Origin: Vicinamibacteria bacterium
Lineage (GTDB): Bacteria > Acidobacteriota > Vicinamibacteria > Fen-336
Assembly (NCBI GenBank): GCA_023701125.1
Contig: JAMPXO010000017.1
Location: 1 to 58,497 of the forward strand
Reading direction: 5' to 3'
Length of the DNA: 58,497 bases
Part shown: one piece after another, positions 18,725 through 27,569 of the stretch
Position numbering within the stretch: the stretch's first letter is position 1
Layout of the letters: each line of letters opens with the position of its first letter
Position numbers and translations under genes: made by a program
The notes under the pieces: model-generated
What the model was told of the DNA's origin: nothing
The model's database searches: none
What the model saw: only the letters and a program-made list of their open reading frames with translations

Positions 18725-19672
18725 CTACGGCTCGGCGCCCGACGCCACTTCCGGCGGGATCGGCGCACCGCGGGCGGCGCGGGCACCGAGCACGATCAGG
18801 GCGACGCCCGCCAGCAGGATCAGCGCGCCGGCGACGAACGGCGCGCGCAGGCGGTCGCCCACGAACAGCCACGCCCAGAAGTTGGCGAGCGGCGGGTTCA
18901 AGAACACGAACGCCGCCACCTCGGAGGCGGGCAGCCGGCGCAGCGCCCAGTTCCAGGCGAGGTAGCCGATCAAGGTGCAGAAGACGCCGAGGTAGAGCGC
19001 CGCGCCGAGTGCCCCCGGGCTCGTGCGCAGCACGAAGAACAGCTCGCGGTCGAGGAACAGCGCCGTCGGCAGGCTGCCGACGAACAGGATCGCGAGCGTC
19101 GCGTCCAGGGTATCGACCTCGGGCGGCAGCTTCTTGCCGAGCACCGTGTAGCCCGCCCAGGTGGCGGGCGCGCAGGCCAGCAGCAGCGCCGCGCTCAGGT
19201 ACGGCCAGTCGAGCGGGCGAAGGGTGCCGAAGCGGATGACGACGAACACGCCGAGCATCGCCAGCGCCAGGCCGGCGGCCTTGCGCCTGCCGAACGGCTC
19301 GGCGAGGAAGAAGCGGGCGAACAGCGCGGTCAGCACCGGGCTGATCGCGACCACCAGCGCCGCGGTGCCCGAGGGCACGGTCTTGAGGCCGATGAAGAAG
19401 AAGACGTTGTAGGCGGGCACGCCGAGCAGGCCCATGCCGACGATCACCGGCCACGCCGCGCGCGGCAGCCGTGGTCGCCGCCACAGCAGCAGCAGGCCGG
19501 AGCCGATCAGTACCGACAGGAAGCGGGCGGCGACCGACTGGGCGACGCCGAGGTCGACCCGCACCCGCGCCGCGGCGAGGAACGACAGCGACCAGATGAC
19601 CAGCGTGCCGACCAGCAGCACGTGCGGCAGCAGGCCCGCGTCGGGCCGCCGGAGAGCGACGGCCCCGCTCAC
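18725..19672 (-). CDS. EamA/DMT-family exporter
   Basis: A 315-residue protein with ten membrane spans arranged as two EamA repeats, the drug/metabolite transporter layout. The first repeat holds [29 protein letters not shown]; the second holds [27 protein letters not shown]. Family members export amino acids or other small metabolites. The GTG start at 19672 overlaps the stop of the carboxyltransferase gene as GTGA, so it is read from the same message; a short-chain acid or amino-acid breakdown product could be the substrate, but that is inference. Confidence 0.88.
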   Translation of the reverse strand: MSGAVALRRPDAGLLPHVLLVGTLVIWSLSFLAAARVRVDLGVAQSVAARFLSVLIGSGLLLLWRRPRLPRAAWPVIVGMGLLGVPAYNVFFFIGLKTVPSGTAALVVAISPVLTALFARFFLAEPFGRRKAAGLALAMLGVFVVIRFGTLRPLDWPYLSAALLLACAPATWAGYTVLGKKLPPEVDTLDATLAILFVGSLPTALFLDRELFFVLRTSPGALGAALYLGVFCTLIGYLAWNWALRRLPASEVAAFVFLNPPLANFWAWLFVGDRLRAPFVAGALILLAGVALIVLGARAARGAPIPPEVASGAEP

Positions 19673-21276
19673 ATCCTGAACACGCCGAAGCGGGTCTGCG
19701 GGATCTCCGCGTTCAGCGCCGCGGACAGGCCCAGCCCCAGCACGTTGCGGGTGTCGGCGGGCGCGATCACGCCGTCGTCCCACAGCCGCGCCGTGGAGTA
19801 GTAGGGGCTGCCCTCCTCCTCGTACTTGGCGAGGATCGGCGCCTTGACCGCGTCCAGCTCCGCGGCGGTCATCGTCTTGCCCTTGCGCTCGAGTTGCTCC
19901 TGCTTGACCTGGGCCAGCACCGACGCCGCCTGCTCGCCGCCCATCACCGAGATCCGCGCGTTGGGCCACATCCAGAGCTGGCGCGGCTGGTACGCGCGAC
20001 CGCACATGCCGTAGTTGCCGGCACCGAAGCTGCCGCCGATCACCACCGTGAACTTCGGCACGGCCGCGTTGGCGACGGCGTGCACCAGCTTGGCGCCGTC
20101 CTTGGCGATGCCCTTCTGCTCGTACTCCTTGCCGACGATGAAGCCGGTGATGTTCTGCAGGAACACGAGCGGGATGCGGCGCTGGCTGCACATCTCGATG
20201 AAGTGGGTGCCCTTCAGGGCACTCTCGGAGAACAGCACGCCGTTGTTGGCCAGGATGCCGACCGGGAAGCCGTGGAGGCGGGCGAAGCCGGTGACCAGCG
20301 TCGATCCGTAGAGGGCCTTGAACTCGTCGAAGCGGCTGCCGTCGACCACCCGCGCGATCACCTCGCGCACGTCGTAGGCCTTGCGGATGTTCTTCGGGAT
20401 CACGCCGCCGAGCTCCGCGGGGTCGTAGGCGGGCGCCTCCGGCTCGGCCACGTCCCACGGGCAGGTCTTGCGCGTGGTCAGGTGGCCGACGACGTCGCGC
20501 GCGATCTGCAGCGCGTGGGCCTCGTCCTGCGCGAAGTGGTCGGCCACGCCGGAGATGCGGCAGTGCACGTCGGCGCCGCCCAGCTCCTCCGCCGTCACCA
20601 CCTCGCCGGTCGCGGCCTTCACCAGCGGCGGGCCGCCGAGGAAGATGGTGCCGCGGCCCTTCACGATCACGGTCTCGTCGCTCATCGCCGGCACGTACGC
20701 GCCGCCGGCGGTGCAGGAGCCGAGCACGACGCTGATCTGGGCCAGGCCGGCGGCCGACATCCGCGCCTCGTTGTAGAAGATGCGGCCGAAGTGGTCGCGG
20801 TCGGGGAAGACCTCCGCCTGCAGCGGCAGGAACGCGCCGCCGCTGTCGACGAGATAGATCGACGGCAGGCCGTTCTCGGCCGCGACTTCCTGCGCGCGCA
20901 AGTGCTTCTTCACGGTCAGCGGGAAGTAGGTGCCGCCTTTGACGGTCGCGTCGTTGGCGACCACCATCACCTCGCGGCCACGCACGCGGCCGATGCCGGT
21001 GATCATGCCGGCCGCCGGCGCTGCGCCGTCGTACAGGCCGTGAGCCGCCAGCGCACCGATCTCGAGGAACGGGGTGCCGGGGTCGAGCAGCCGCTCGACG
21101 CGCTCGCGCGGCAGCAGCTTGCCCTGCTCCTTGTGGCGGGCCAGCGCATCCGCGCCGCCCCCCGCGCGGGCTTCGGCGAGCCGCGCCCGCAAGTCGGCGC
21201 ACAGGCCGTCCATCGCCTCCTGGTTCTCGCGGAACTCGGCGGACGCGGTCTCGATCCGGGTTTCGATCACGGGCAT
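19669..21276 (-). CDS. Acyl-CoA carboxylase carboxyltransferase (beta) subunit, methylcrotonyl-CoA type
   Basis: A 535-residue crotonase-fold carboxyltransferase, the usual length for the methylcrotonyl-CoA carboxylase beta subunit. It moves carboxyl from carboxybiotin to an acyl-CoA. Motifs are [10 protein letters not shown] (144-153), [12 protein letters not shown] (190-201) and [12 protein letters not shown] (214-225), which match the methylcrotonyl enzyme of leucine breakdown better than propionyl-CoA carboxylase. The biotin carboxylase/BCCP subunit and the other leucine genes are not in the window, so the partner must be elsewhere. Followed by a coupled DMT exporter. Confidence 0.88.
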   Translation of the reverse strand: MPVIETRIETASAEFRENQEAMDGLCADLRARLAEARAGGGADALARHKEQGKLLPRERVERLLDPGTPFLEIGALAAHGLYDGAAPAAGMITGIGRVRGREVMVVANDATVKGGTYFPLTVKKHLRAQEVAAENGLPSIYLVDSGGAFLPLQAEVFPDRDHFGRIFYNEARMSAAGLAQISVVLGSCTAGGAYVPAMSDETVIVKGRGTIFLGGPPLVKAATGEVVTAEELGGADVHCRISGVADHFAQDEAHALQIARDVVGHLTTRKTCPWDVAEPEAPAYDPAELGGVIPKNIRKAYDVREVIARVVDGSRFDEFKALYGSTLVTGFARLHGFPVGILANNGVLFSESALKGTHFIEMCSQRRIPLVFLQNITGFIVGKEYEQKGIAKDGAKLVHAVANAAVPKFTVVIGGSFGAGNYGMCGRAYQPRQLWMWPNARISVMGGEQAASVLAQVKQEQLERKGKTMTAAELDAVKAPILAKYEEEGSPYYSTARLWDDGVIAPADTRNVLGLGLSAALNAEIPQTRFGVFRM

Positions 21277-21344
21277 AGCGACGGCAGTCTAGCAAGGCCG
21301 CCCGCGTTGACCCTGCCACCGCCGCGCGCTACGTTCGCCCCGTC

Positions 21345-22118
21345 ATGGGCTTGCTCCAGTGTGCGTCGTGCGCGGGACGTGGCGTGCGCCGCGAGGGCGG
21401 GCGCTTCGTCTGCTCGTGGTGCGGGCAGCCGGTGCTGCCGCGGCTGGAACCGGGCACGATCTGCGGCGACGAGCAGGACGGGCGACCGTGCCGCGCGCTC
21501 GCGGAGTCGCTGTGCGCCGGCTGCGCGCTGCCGTTGTGCACGCTCCACAACGACCCCGAGCGCTTCCACTGGCCCGAGCCGCTGTCGTGGCGGGTGCTGT
21601 GTCCGGGCTGGAGCGACGCCGACGCTGCGACGTGGCACCGCGTGCAGATGCCGCTGCCGTCGCTGCCGCTGGCGGGCTTCGAGCCGTTCCCGTGGGTCCG
21701 CCACGATCGCGAGGCGCTCTACGCGCTGGGCCAGCTCGAAGACGAGATTGCCGCCGCGCTGCGCCCGCGGGTCAAGGCGGTGGGCGGCGACCTCGACGGC
21801 GAAGTCGCCGCCTTCGAGCACGTCTGCACCCGCTGCGAGGCGACGACGATCGCGGCGCTGAAGCAGGGCACCGCGGGTTTCGCGCCGCGCTTCCGGCAGG
21901 CGGCGTTCGTCGACCGCGTCGAGGCGGTCGCGGCCGATCTCGCCCAGGCCCTGCGCTACGCGCTGGCCTGGCTGCCGACCGAGCCGCGGCCGGCGACGCC
22001 GGCGCGGGGGACCCTGCCCCTGCTCGACGAACACAGTCCGCGCGAGGACTGGGAGGTCTGGGTGGCGTCGCTGCGCGAACGCCTCGCCGAGCTGGAAGAC
22101 CTGCGCCGCCGGCTCTGA
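21345..22118 (+). CDS. Cys-rich zinc-ribbon/B-box-like protein of unknown function
   Basis: A 257-residue soluble protein I do not recognise as a named family. The N-terminus has a CxxC...CxxC zinc ribbon (Cys 6, 9, 23, 26), then a second cluster (Cys 40, 49, 57, 60, 65 and His68) whose spacing recalls a B-box finger, and a lone CTRC pair near residue 165. The C-terminal third is helical with a charged end (SLRERLAELEDLRRRL). It may be a metal-binding adaptor. It is divergent from the carboxyltransferase gene and convergent with the hemerythrin gene. Confidence 0.6.
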   Translation: MGLLQCASCAGRGVRREGGRFVCSWCGQPVLPRLEPGTICGDEQDGRPCRALAESLCAGCALPLCTLHNDPERFHWPEPLSWRVLCPGWSDADAATWHRVQMPLPSLPLAGFEPFPWVRHDREALYALGQLEDEIAAALRPRVKAVGGDLDGEVAAFEHVCTRCEATTIAALKQGTAGFAPRFRQAAFVDRVEAVAADLAQALRYALAWLPTEPRPATPARGTLPLLDEHSPREDWEVWVASLRERLAELEDLRRRL

Positions 22119-22213
22119 CCGGGGCGACTACCGGCAAAAGGACGGCGACATTCGGCGCGCTGGACGGGGCTCCGCTTGCGGCCGGCGGCAACGGGTGCGG
22201 CCCCGGGGCGAGG

Positions 22214-22609
22214 TCAGACCTGGACGGACACGCCCGAGGGGCGACCGTCCGCAACGGCGGTCGCGCCCTCCAGCCAGGTCTCGAAGATGCCGTCCTCGGT
22301 CTCGATGTGGGTCACGATCCAGTCGCGGACGGCCGCGGCCAGGTCGGCCGAGGCCTCGCGGTGACCGCTCTCGACGTGGTGCTCGAGGCCGCGGATCTCC
22401 TCCATCAACCGGGCGTGTTCGCCCACGTGGGCGTCGTAGCCGGGGTAGGAGTGGAGCCGCATCAGCAGCTCCTCCGACAGGAAGTGCACGTTGGCGTATT
22501 CGACCACCTGGTGGAGCAGGGCGGCCACCCGCGGCCGGTCCGGGCGGGCCCGCAACGCGGTCTCGAGCTCCTCGAGCAACCGGATCTGGACCTCGTGCTC
22601 GCTGTTCAC
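22214..22609 (-). CDS. Bacteriohemerythrin
   Basis: A 131-residue protein that is all hemerythrin domain. The di-iron ligands are present with the standard spacing: His5, His42-x3-Glu46, His61-x3-His65 and His101-x4-Asp106. Such proteins bind O2 reversibly, for storage or sensing. The N-terminus is shorter than in classical bacteriohemerythrins, which start WS--L-VG---ID-QH. The GTG at 22609 is chosen because GGGAGG lies seven bases upstream; frames further upstream lack family sequence. Confidence 0.85.
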   Translation of the reverse strand: MNSEHEVQIRLLEELETALRARPDRPRVAALLHQVVEYANVHFLSEELLMRLHSYPGYDAHVGEHARLMEEIRGLEHHVESGHREASADLAAAVRDWIVTHIETEDGIFETWLEGATAVADGRPSGVSVQV

Positions 22610-22697
22610 CCAAGCACCTCCCGGGAAAACGGTACCCCTCGCCCTGCACGATGCGGACCAGGCGCGGGGCGCGGCTTCTGCGCGGTAATCTCCCGGC

Positions 22698-23396
22698 GTG
22701 CAGAACCTGGAAACGCTTTTCATCGACGCCGGCGGCGTGCTCGTGTTCCCCTCCTGGCCGCGGGTCTCGGCGGCGCTCGGCCGGCACGGGGTGGAGTTGT
22801 CGGCCGCGGCCCTCGCCGCCGCCGACCACCACGCGCGGCACGAGCTGGACGCGCCGGCCGGGGTGGCCGCCACCAACGACGCCCAGCGCGGTTGGCTGTA
22901 CTTCAACCTGGTGCTCAAGCACGCGGGCCAGCCCCTCTCGGACGCGACCGACCGGGCGCTGGCCGAACTGCACGCGTACCACGCCCTTCACAACCTCTGG
23001 GAGCTGGTCGCCGACGGCGCGCCCGAGGCGCTGCGCCGCCTGCGCGCGCGCGGGCTGAAGCTGGTCGTCGTGTCCAACGCCAACGGCAAGCTGCGCCTGC
23101 TGATGGACCGCCTGGGCCTGGCCCCGCTGGTCGACGTGATGCTCGACTCGCACGAGGAGGGAGTCGAGAAGCCGGACCCGCGGCTGTTCGCGCTGGCCCT
23201 CGAGCGCAGCGGCGCGCAGCCGGCGACCACGATGCACGTCGGCGACCTCTACCACGTGGACGTGGTGGGCGCCCGCCGCGCGGGGCTGCATGCGGCGCTG
23301 ATCGACGGCGGCTCGCTCTATGCCGACGCCGACTGCCCGCGCTACGCGAGCCTGCTCGATCTCGCCGCGCAGCTCGACGGCGCGCCGCGAGCCTGA
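22698..23396 (+). CDS. HAD-superfamily hydrolase
   Basis: A 232-residue haloacid-dehalogenase-type hydrolase, likely a small-molecule phosphatase. Motif I is FIDAGGVL with the nucleophile Asp10; the second acidic position of DxD is Gly, as in the DAGGTL subgroup. Motif II is VVVSNANGK, motif III Lys is in GVEKPDPRLF, and motif IV is MHVGDLYHVDVVGA. An alpha-helical cap lies between motifs I and II. The substrate cannot be told from sequence. The GTG start at 22698 gives the shortest natural N-terminus. It is divergent from the hemerythrin gene and shares a short promoter region. Confidence 0.88.
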   Translation: MQNLETLFIDAGGVLVFPSWPRVSAALGRHGVELSAAALAAADHHARHELDAPAGVAATNDAQRGWLYFNLVLKHAGQPLSDATDRALAELHAYHALHNLWELVADGAPEALRRLRARGLKLVVVSNANGKLRLLMDRLGLAPLVDVMLDSHEEGVEKPDPRLFALALERSGAQPATTMHVGDLYHVDVVGARRAGLHAALIDGGSLYADADCPRYASLLDLAAQLDGAPRA

Positions 23397-23405
23397 CCGC
23401 CAGCT

Positions 23406-24173
23406 TCAGAGGATGGTGCGGTCCTCGAAGGAGCGGGCGCCGAGCCAGGTGAACAGCGCGCCGAACAGGGCGAGACCGGCCGCGATCCCGAGCGGGTCCA
23501 TGTGGGCGACCTCGGGCGTGACCGCCATCCGCATCGCCTCGCTCATGAACACCAGCGGATTCGCCAGGAACACGTAGCGCACGGGGCCGAGCGCCGCCAG
23601 CGCGGCCCACGGGTAGTAGGCGCAGCCGAACAGCATCATCGGCCCCAGCACCACCGCGAACAGCAGGCCCGAGAAGCGGGGCTGGACGCGGGTGCCGAGG
23701 TTCAGGCCGAAAGCGCCGGAGACGATGCCCGAGACCGCGACCAGCGGCAGCAGCAGCGCCCAGTGCGGCTTGACGTCGACGCCGGCGACCTGGTGCACGA
23801 GCAGCATCATCACGGGCAGCGCGACCAGGCCGGCGACCGACGACTGGATCGCGCCCGCCACGATCCGCTCGAAGGCGACCATCCGCGCGGAGAGCGGCGC
23901 CAGCAGCCGCTCCTCCACCTCGCGGGTGCCGGACAGGTCGGCGGCCAGCGGCATCAGCACGCCCTGCACGCCCGCCATCAGGATCGTGATCGCCATCAGC
24001 CCCGGCACCATCACGGTGCGGAACTCGTCGGCGACCAGGCCCAGCCGCGGCAGGATGTTGCCGAACACCAGCACGACCAGCGCCGGCTGGGTCAGCGCCG
24101 AGGTCAGCAGGAACGGCGCGCTGCGAAAGGCGACCAGCAGGTCGCGGCGCAGCAGGCCGAAAAAGGCGGTCAC
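23406..24173 (-). CDS. ABC-2 type transporter permease
   Basis: A 255-residue, six-span permease of the ABC-2/DrrB-NodJ class. The stretch MPLAADLSGTREVEERLLAPLSARMVAFERI is the conserved cytoplasmic coupling region, and the C-terminal part has YYPWAALAALGPVRYVFLANPLVFMSEAMR. It forms the membrane half of an exporter with the ATPase encoded directly upstream, whose stop overlaps this GTG start as GTGA. Substrate unknown; members export polysaccharides, antibiotics or lipids. Confidence 0.9.
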   Translation of the reverse strand: MTAFFGLLRRDLLVAFRSAPFLLTSALTQPALVVLVFGNILPRLGLVADEFRTVMVPGLMAITILMAGVQGVLMPLAADLSGTREVEERLLAPLSARMVAFERIVAGAIQSSVAGLVALPVMMLLVHQVAGVDVKPHWALLLPLVAVSGIVSGAFGLNLGTRVQPRFSGLLFAVVLGPMMLFGCAYYPWAALAALGPVRYVFLANPLVFMSEAMRMAVTPEVAHMDPLGIAAGLALFGALFTWLGARSFEDRTIL

Positions 24174-25147
24174 TCGCGCAGCTCCTTGCCGGTGAGGTGG
24201 ATGTAGACGTCCTCCAGGCTCGGCTGCGAGAGGCTGACGTGGTCGAGCTCGGCGCCGACGGAGCGCACCTCCTGCAAGACGCGGTCGAGCAGGCCGTCCT
24301 GGGTCTCGACGAACAGCCGCAGCCGCTCGACGCCCGGGTGGGCCGCCTGGTCGTCCGTCACCGGCTCCACGCCGAGCACGCCCGAAAGCGCGCCGAGCCG
24401 GTCGCCGAGCGGGGCGCCGCCGCGAGCCCACAGGTCGAGCACGCGGCCGCCGGGCAGCGAGCGGCGCAGCGCCGCCGGCGTGCCCTCGGTCAGGATGCGG
24501 CCGTGGTCGACGATCGCCAGCCGCTCGCACAGGCGATCGGCCTCCTCCATGTAGTGGGTGGTGAGCACGATCGTCAGCCCGCGATCGTGCTGCTCCTTCA
24601 GCAGCTCCCACAGCGAGCGCCGCGCCTGCGGGTCGAGGCCGGTGGTCGGCTCGTCGAGCAGCAGCAGAACGGGATCGTGCATCAGCGCGCGGGCGATCAT
24701 CGCCCGCTGCTGCATGCCGCCCGACAGCGAGGTCGGCTTGCTGTCCGCCTTGTCGGCGAGCTGCAGCTCGCGCAACAGGCGATCGGCGCGCGACTCGCGC
24801 TCGGCGCGGGGCAGGCCGAAGTAGATGCCGTGGAAGACCAGCAACTCGCGGATCGACAGGTCGCGGTCGAGGTTGCGGTTCTGCGGCACCACCGCCAGCC
24901 GGCGCTTGGCCTCGGCCGCCCCCGCGACGACGTCGATGCCGTCGACGCGAATGCGGCCGGCGGTGGGGCGCACCAGCGTCGTGATGCAGCCGATGGTCGT
25001 GCTCTTGCCGGCACCGTTGGGGCCGAGCAGGCCGAAGAACTCGCCCTTCTTGACCTCGAAGGAGAGGCCGCGCACCGCTTCCACCGCCGGCGCCTTGCCG
25101 GCCGCGGGATAGGTCTTTCGCAGGTCCTCGACGACGAGCGCGTTCAC
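24170..25147 (-). CDS. ABC transporter ATP-binding protein (ABC-2/DrrA type)
   Basis: A 325-residue ATPase with Walker A GPNGAGKST (42-50), Q-loop VPQN near 88-90, signature LSGGMQQ (141-147), Walker B LLLLDEP (161-167) and the H-loop in LTTHYMEEADRL. The C-terminal 90 residues form the extra domain common in DrrA-type exporter ATPases. It powers the permease encoded next. The GTG start at 25147 overlaps the imidazolonepropionase stop as GTGA, so the exporter is co-transcribed with that gene although the two have no obvious link. Confidence 0.93.
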   Translation of the reverse strand: MNALVVEDLRKTYPAAGKAPAVEAVRGLSFEVKKGEFFGLLGPNGAGKSTTIGCITTLVRPTAGRIRVDGIDVVAGAAEAKRRLAVVPQNRNLDRDLSIRELLVFHGIYFGLPRAERESRADRLLRELQLADKADSKPTSLSGGMQQRAMIARALMHDPVLLLLDEPTTGLDPQARRSLWELLKEQHDRGLTIVLTTHYMEEADRLCERLAIVDHGRILTEGTPAALRRSLPGGRVLDLWARGGAPLGDRLGALSGVLGVEPVTDDQAAHPGVERLRLFVETQDGLLDRVLQEVRSVGAELDHVSLSQPSLEDVYIHLTGKELRE

Positions 25148-26430
25148 GCGGCGGCGCCCGCCTCCACCCGGCGGCCGCCGTCGACCACCACGCGGCCGGT
25201 CTTGACGACGGTGCCGATGGCGCCGATGCCGACCCGCAGCAGGTCGAGCAGCCGCGTCCCGCGCAGCACGACCAGGTCGGCGCGCTTGCCGACCTCCAGG
25301 CTGCCGACCTCGTGGGCGACGTCGAGCGAGCAGGCCGCGTTGACCGTCGCCGCGCAGATCGCCTCTTCCAGCGACAGGCCCTGGGCGAAGCAGGCGACCG
25401 TCATCGCGAACGGCATGGAGGGCGACAGCCCGGCACCGGGGTTGACGTCGGAGCCGAGCGCCACCGTCACCCCGTCCGCGATCAGCTCGCGGGCCGGCGC
25501 GTAGCGCGGCAGCCGCAGGTAGAAGCAGGCCGACGGCAGCAGCGTCGCCGCGCAGCCGCTGTCCGCCAGCGCGCGCCGCCCCGCTTCGGAGACGTACACC
25601 AGGTGGTCCGCCGAGCGCGCCCCCAGCTCCGCCGCCAGCTCGGCGCCGCCCGTCCAGCACAGCTCGTCGGCGTGCACGCGCAGCTTGAGGCCCAGGTCGC
25701 GGGCGACGGTCAGCACCCGGCGGCTCTCCTCGACGCTGAACACGCCTCGCTCGCAGAACACGTCGGCGAAGCTGGCCAGCCCACGCCGCGCGACCTCCGG
25801 CAGCATCTCGTCGACCAGCATCGACAGGTAGCGCTCGCGGTCGCCGCGGAGCTCGACGGGCACCTCGTGGGCGCCCATGAACGTGGCGATGGTGCCGATC
25901 GGGTGCTTGGCGTCCGCGCGCGCGATGGCCTCGAGCTGGCGCAGCTCCGCGGCGGTCTCCAGGCCGTAGCCGCTCTTCACCTCGGCGGTCGTGGTGCCGC
26001 ACAGCAGCATCTCGTCGAAGCGGGCGAGCAGTCCCGTCTCCAGCTCCGCCGCGGTAGCGCCGCGGGTCGCGGTGACGGTGCTGACGATGCCGCCGCCTTC
26101 TGCCGCGATCTCCGCGTAGGTGGCGCCGGCCAGCCGGCGGCGAATCTCGTCGTCGCGCTGCCCCGCGAACACCGCGTGGGTGTGGGCGTCGACGAAGCCG
26201 GGCAGCACCGCGGCGCCGCCGGCGTCGACCACGGTGGACCCGGGATCGAGCTTGACGACCAGGTCGAACGCACCGTCGGCGCCCACCCACACGATCCGCC
26301 CGTTGTGGGCGGCGACCGCCGCGTGCTCGTGGCTGCCGAGATCGGCCATCGCCCGCCCGCTGCGCGGCACGGGCCCGGCCAGCGTGTACAGGGTGCCCGC
26401 GTTGCGCAGGGCGAAGTCGGCGGCTATCAC
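25144..26430 (-). CDS. hutI: Imidazolonepropionase
   Basis: A 428-residue amidohydrolase of the HutI family, cytoplasmic. It hydrolyses 4-imidazolone-5-propanoate to N-formimino-glutamate, the third step of histidine breakdown. Metal and substrate motifs are DAHTH (81-85), GAHEVP, HADEL and GSDVNPG in the right order, and GTTTAEVKSGYGL is highly typical. HutH, HutU and HutG are not in the window. The start is GTG at 26430, overlapping the DUF167 stop as GTGA. It is followed by an ABC exporter in the same operon. Confidence 0.93.
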   Translation of the reverse strand: MIAADFALRNAGTLYTLAGPVPRSGRAMADLGSHEHAAVAAHNGRIVWVGADGAFDLVVKLDPGSTVVDAGGAAVLPGFVDAHTHAVFAGQRDDEIRRRLAGATYAEIAAEGGGIVSTVTATRGATAAELETGLLARFDEMLLCGTTTAEVKSGYGLETAAELRQLEAIARADAKHPIGTIATFMGAHEVPVELRGDRERYLSMLVDEMLPEVARRGLASFADVFCERGVFSVEESRRVLTVARDLGLKLRVHADELCWTGGAELAAELGARSADHLVYVSEAGRRALADSGCAATLLPSACFYLRLPRYAPARELIADGVTVALGSDVNPGAGLSPSMPFAMTVACFAQGLSLEEAICAATVNAACSLDVAHEVGSLEVGKRADLVVLRGTRLLDLLRVGIGAIGTVVKTGRVVVDGGRRVEAGAAA

Positions 26431-26711
26431 GAGCGGACCTCCAGGCGGGCACGGGCGGCGGCGAGGTTGATCCCGTCGACGCGGACCAGCTTGTCGCGGC
26501 CGCGCTCGCCGCGCAGCAACTGGACCCGGGACGGCGGCACGCCGAGCGCGCGCCCGAGCAGCCTCGACAGCGCCTCGTTGGCCGCGCCTTCGACCGGCGG
26601 CGCCGACAGCCGCACGACCAGCGCGCCCTCGCGCAGGCCGGCGAGCCCCTCCTTCGACGCCCGCGGCTGCACCCGCACCCGCAGCGTCACGCCACCCCCG
26701 GCTTCGCGCAA
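26427..26711 (-). CDS. DUF167/YggU-family protein
   Basis: A 94-residue (or about 101-residue) small protein of the DUF167 family. RVRVQPRASKEGL, LSAPPVEGAANEALSRLLG and LLRGERGRDKLVRVDG match the family core. No molecular function is established. In many bacteria the gene neighbours yggS, yggT and divIVA-like genes, as here. The given start is TTG at 26711. A CTG at 26732 in the same frame overlaps the divIVA stop as CTGA and would add SVQDLD; the extra residues look genuine, so the longer form may be the real one. Confidence 0.85.
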   Translation of the reverse strand: MREAGGGVTLRVRVQPRASKEGLAGLREGALVVRLSAPPVEGAANEALSRLLGRALGVPPSRVQLLRGERGRDKLVRVDGINLAAARARLEVRS

Positions 26712-26728
26712 GTCGAGATCCTGGACGC

Positions 26729-27229
26729 TCAGGCTCCCTCCGCCTCGCGTCGCTTGAGGATGCGCAGGTTGTCCTCCACCTCGGCTTCTTCCTGCAGGTC
26801 GAGGATCTGGGTCACGCGGCCGATCAGCGCGCGCAGGTCGTCGCGCACGCCCTTGCGTTGCGCGCGCAGGTCGAGGATGCCGCGCTCGACCTCGTGGGCG
26901 CGCGACTGCGCCAGCTCGACCAGCCGGTCGGCGCGCAGCTCGGCCTCGCGCATGGTGGCCTCGGACTGCTTGCGGGCGGCCTCCTTGACCTCCTCCGACA
27001 CGCGCTGCGCCAGCAACAGCGTGTTCTTGAGGATGGCCTCGCGCTGGCGGTGCTCCTCGAGCAGCAGGCGGTGGGTCTCGTTCTCCTGCTTGAGCGCCGC
27101 GTGCTGCTGGAGCAGGCCCGCGACCTCCTCCGCCACGATGTTGAGGTAGGCCCGGACCTCGTCCGGATCGAACCCGCGGAGCTTGCGCTGGAACGGGTGG
27201 CGCTGGATGTCCATCGGCGTCAGGTTCAT
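26729..27229 (-). CDS. DivIVA-domain protein
   Basis: A 166-residue coiled-coil protein. The first 45 residues (MNLTPMDIQRHPFQRKLRGF, then DPDEVRAYLN) are the DivIVA membrane-curvature-binding module; the rest is a long coiled coil rich in Glu, Arg and Ala. In Gram-positive bacteria DivIVA marks poles and septa and recruits partners; in Gram-negative groups the role is less clear. Its place beside yggT, yggS and DUF167 matches the conserved cluster near cell-division genes. ATG at 27229 with AGGA upstream. Confidence 0.92.
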   Translation of the reverse strand: MNLTPMDIQRHPFQRKLRGFDPDEVRAYLNIVAEEVAGLLQQHAALKQENETHRLLLEEHRQREAILKNTLLLAQRVSEEVKEAARKQSEATMREAELRADRLVELAQSRAHEVERGILDLRAQRKGVRDDLRALIGRVTQILDLQEEAEVEDNLRILKRREAEGA

Positions 27230-27254
27230 CGCTCTTCCTCCCGGTGCAGCCGCC

Positions 27255-27569
27255 TCAGGCGGACAGCCGCAACCGCGCTCCGAAATCGAACAGCGTCTGC
27301 ACGACGGCGTGCTGGGCGAAGATCACCAGCCCGAACAGCACCAGGAAGGCGATGTCGAGCGGAAAGTAGCGCAGGCTCTCCGGCAGCAGCCGCCAGATCA
27401 CGCGCCGCGGCGGGTCGGTGGCCGTGCGCAGGAAGCGCACGATCGGGTTGTAGGGATCGGCGTTGACCCAGCTCACGACCGCCGCGCCGATCAACACGTA
27501 CTTGTAGATCTCGAGTGCCCAGGCCAGCGCCTGTGCCAGCCCCTGCAGCACGTTCCCCAGCACGAACAT
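27255..27569 (-). CDS. YggT-family membrane protein
   Basis: A 104-residue protein with two hydrophobic blocks (about 1-35 and 65-90) and the conserved YggT middle: VVSWVNADPYNPIVRFLRTATDPPRRVIWRLLP. The family is linked with osmotic tolerance and division-gene clusters. The ATG at 27569 directly follows the yggS stop codon, and divIVA comes 25 bases after this gene, so the group reads as one operon. Confidence 0.9.
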   Translation of the reverse strand: MFVLGNVLQGLAQALAWALEIYKYVLIGAAVVSWVNADPYNPIVRFLRTATDPPRRVIWRLLPESLRYFPLDIAFLVLFGLVIFAQHAVVQTLFDFGARLRLSA

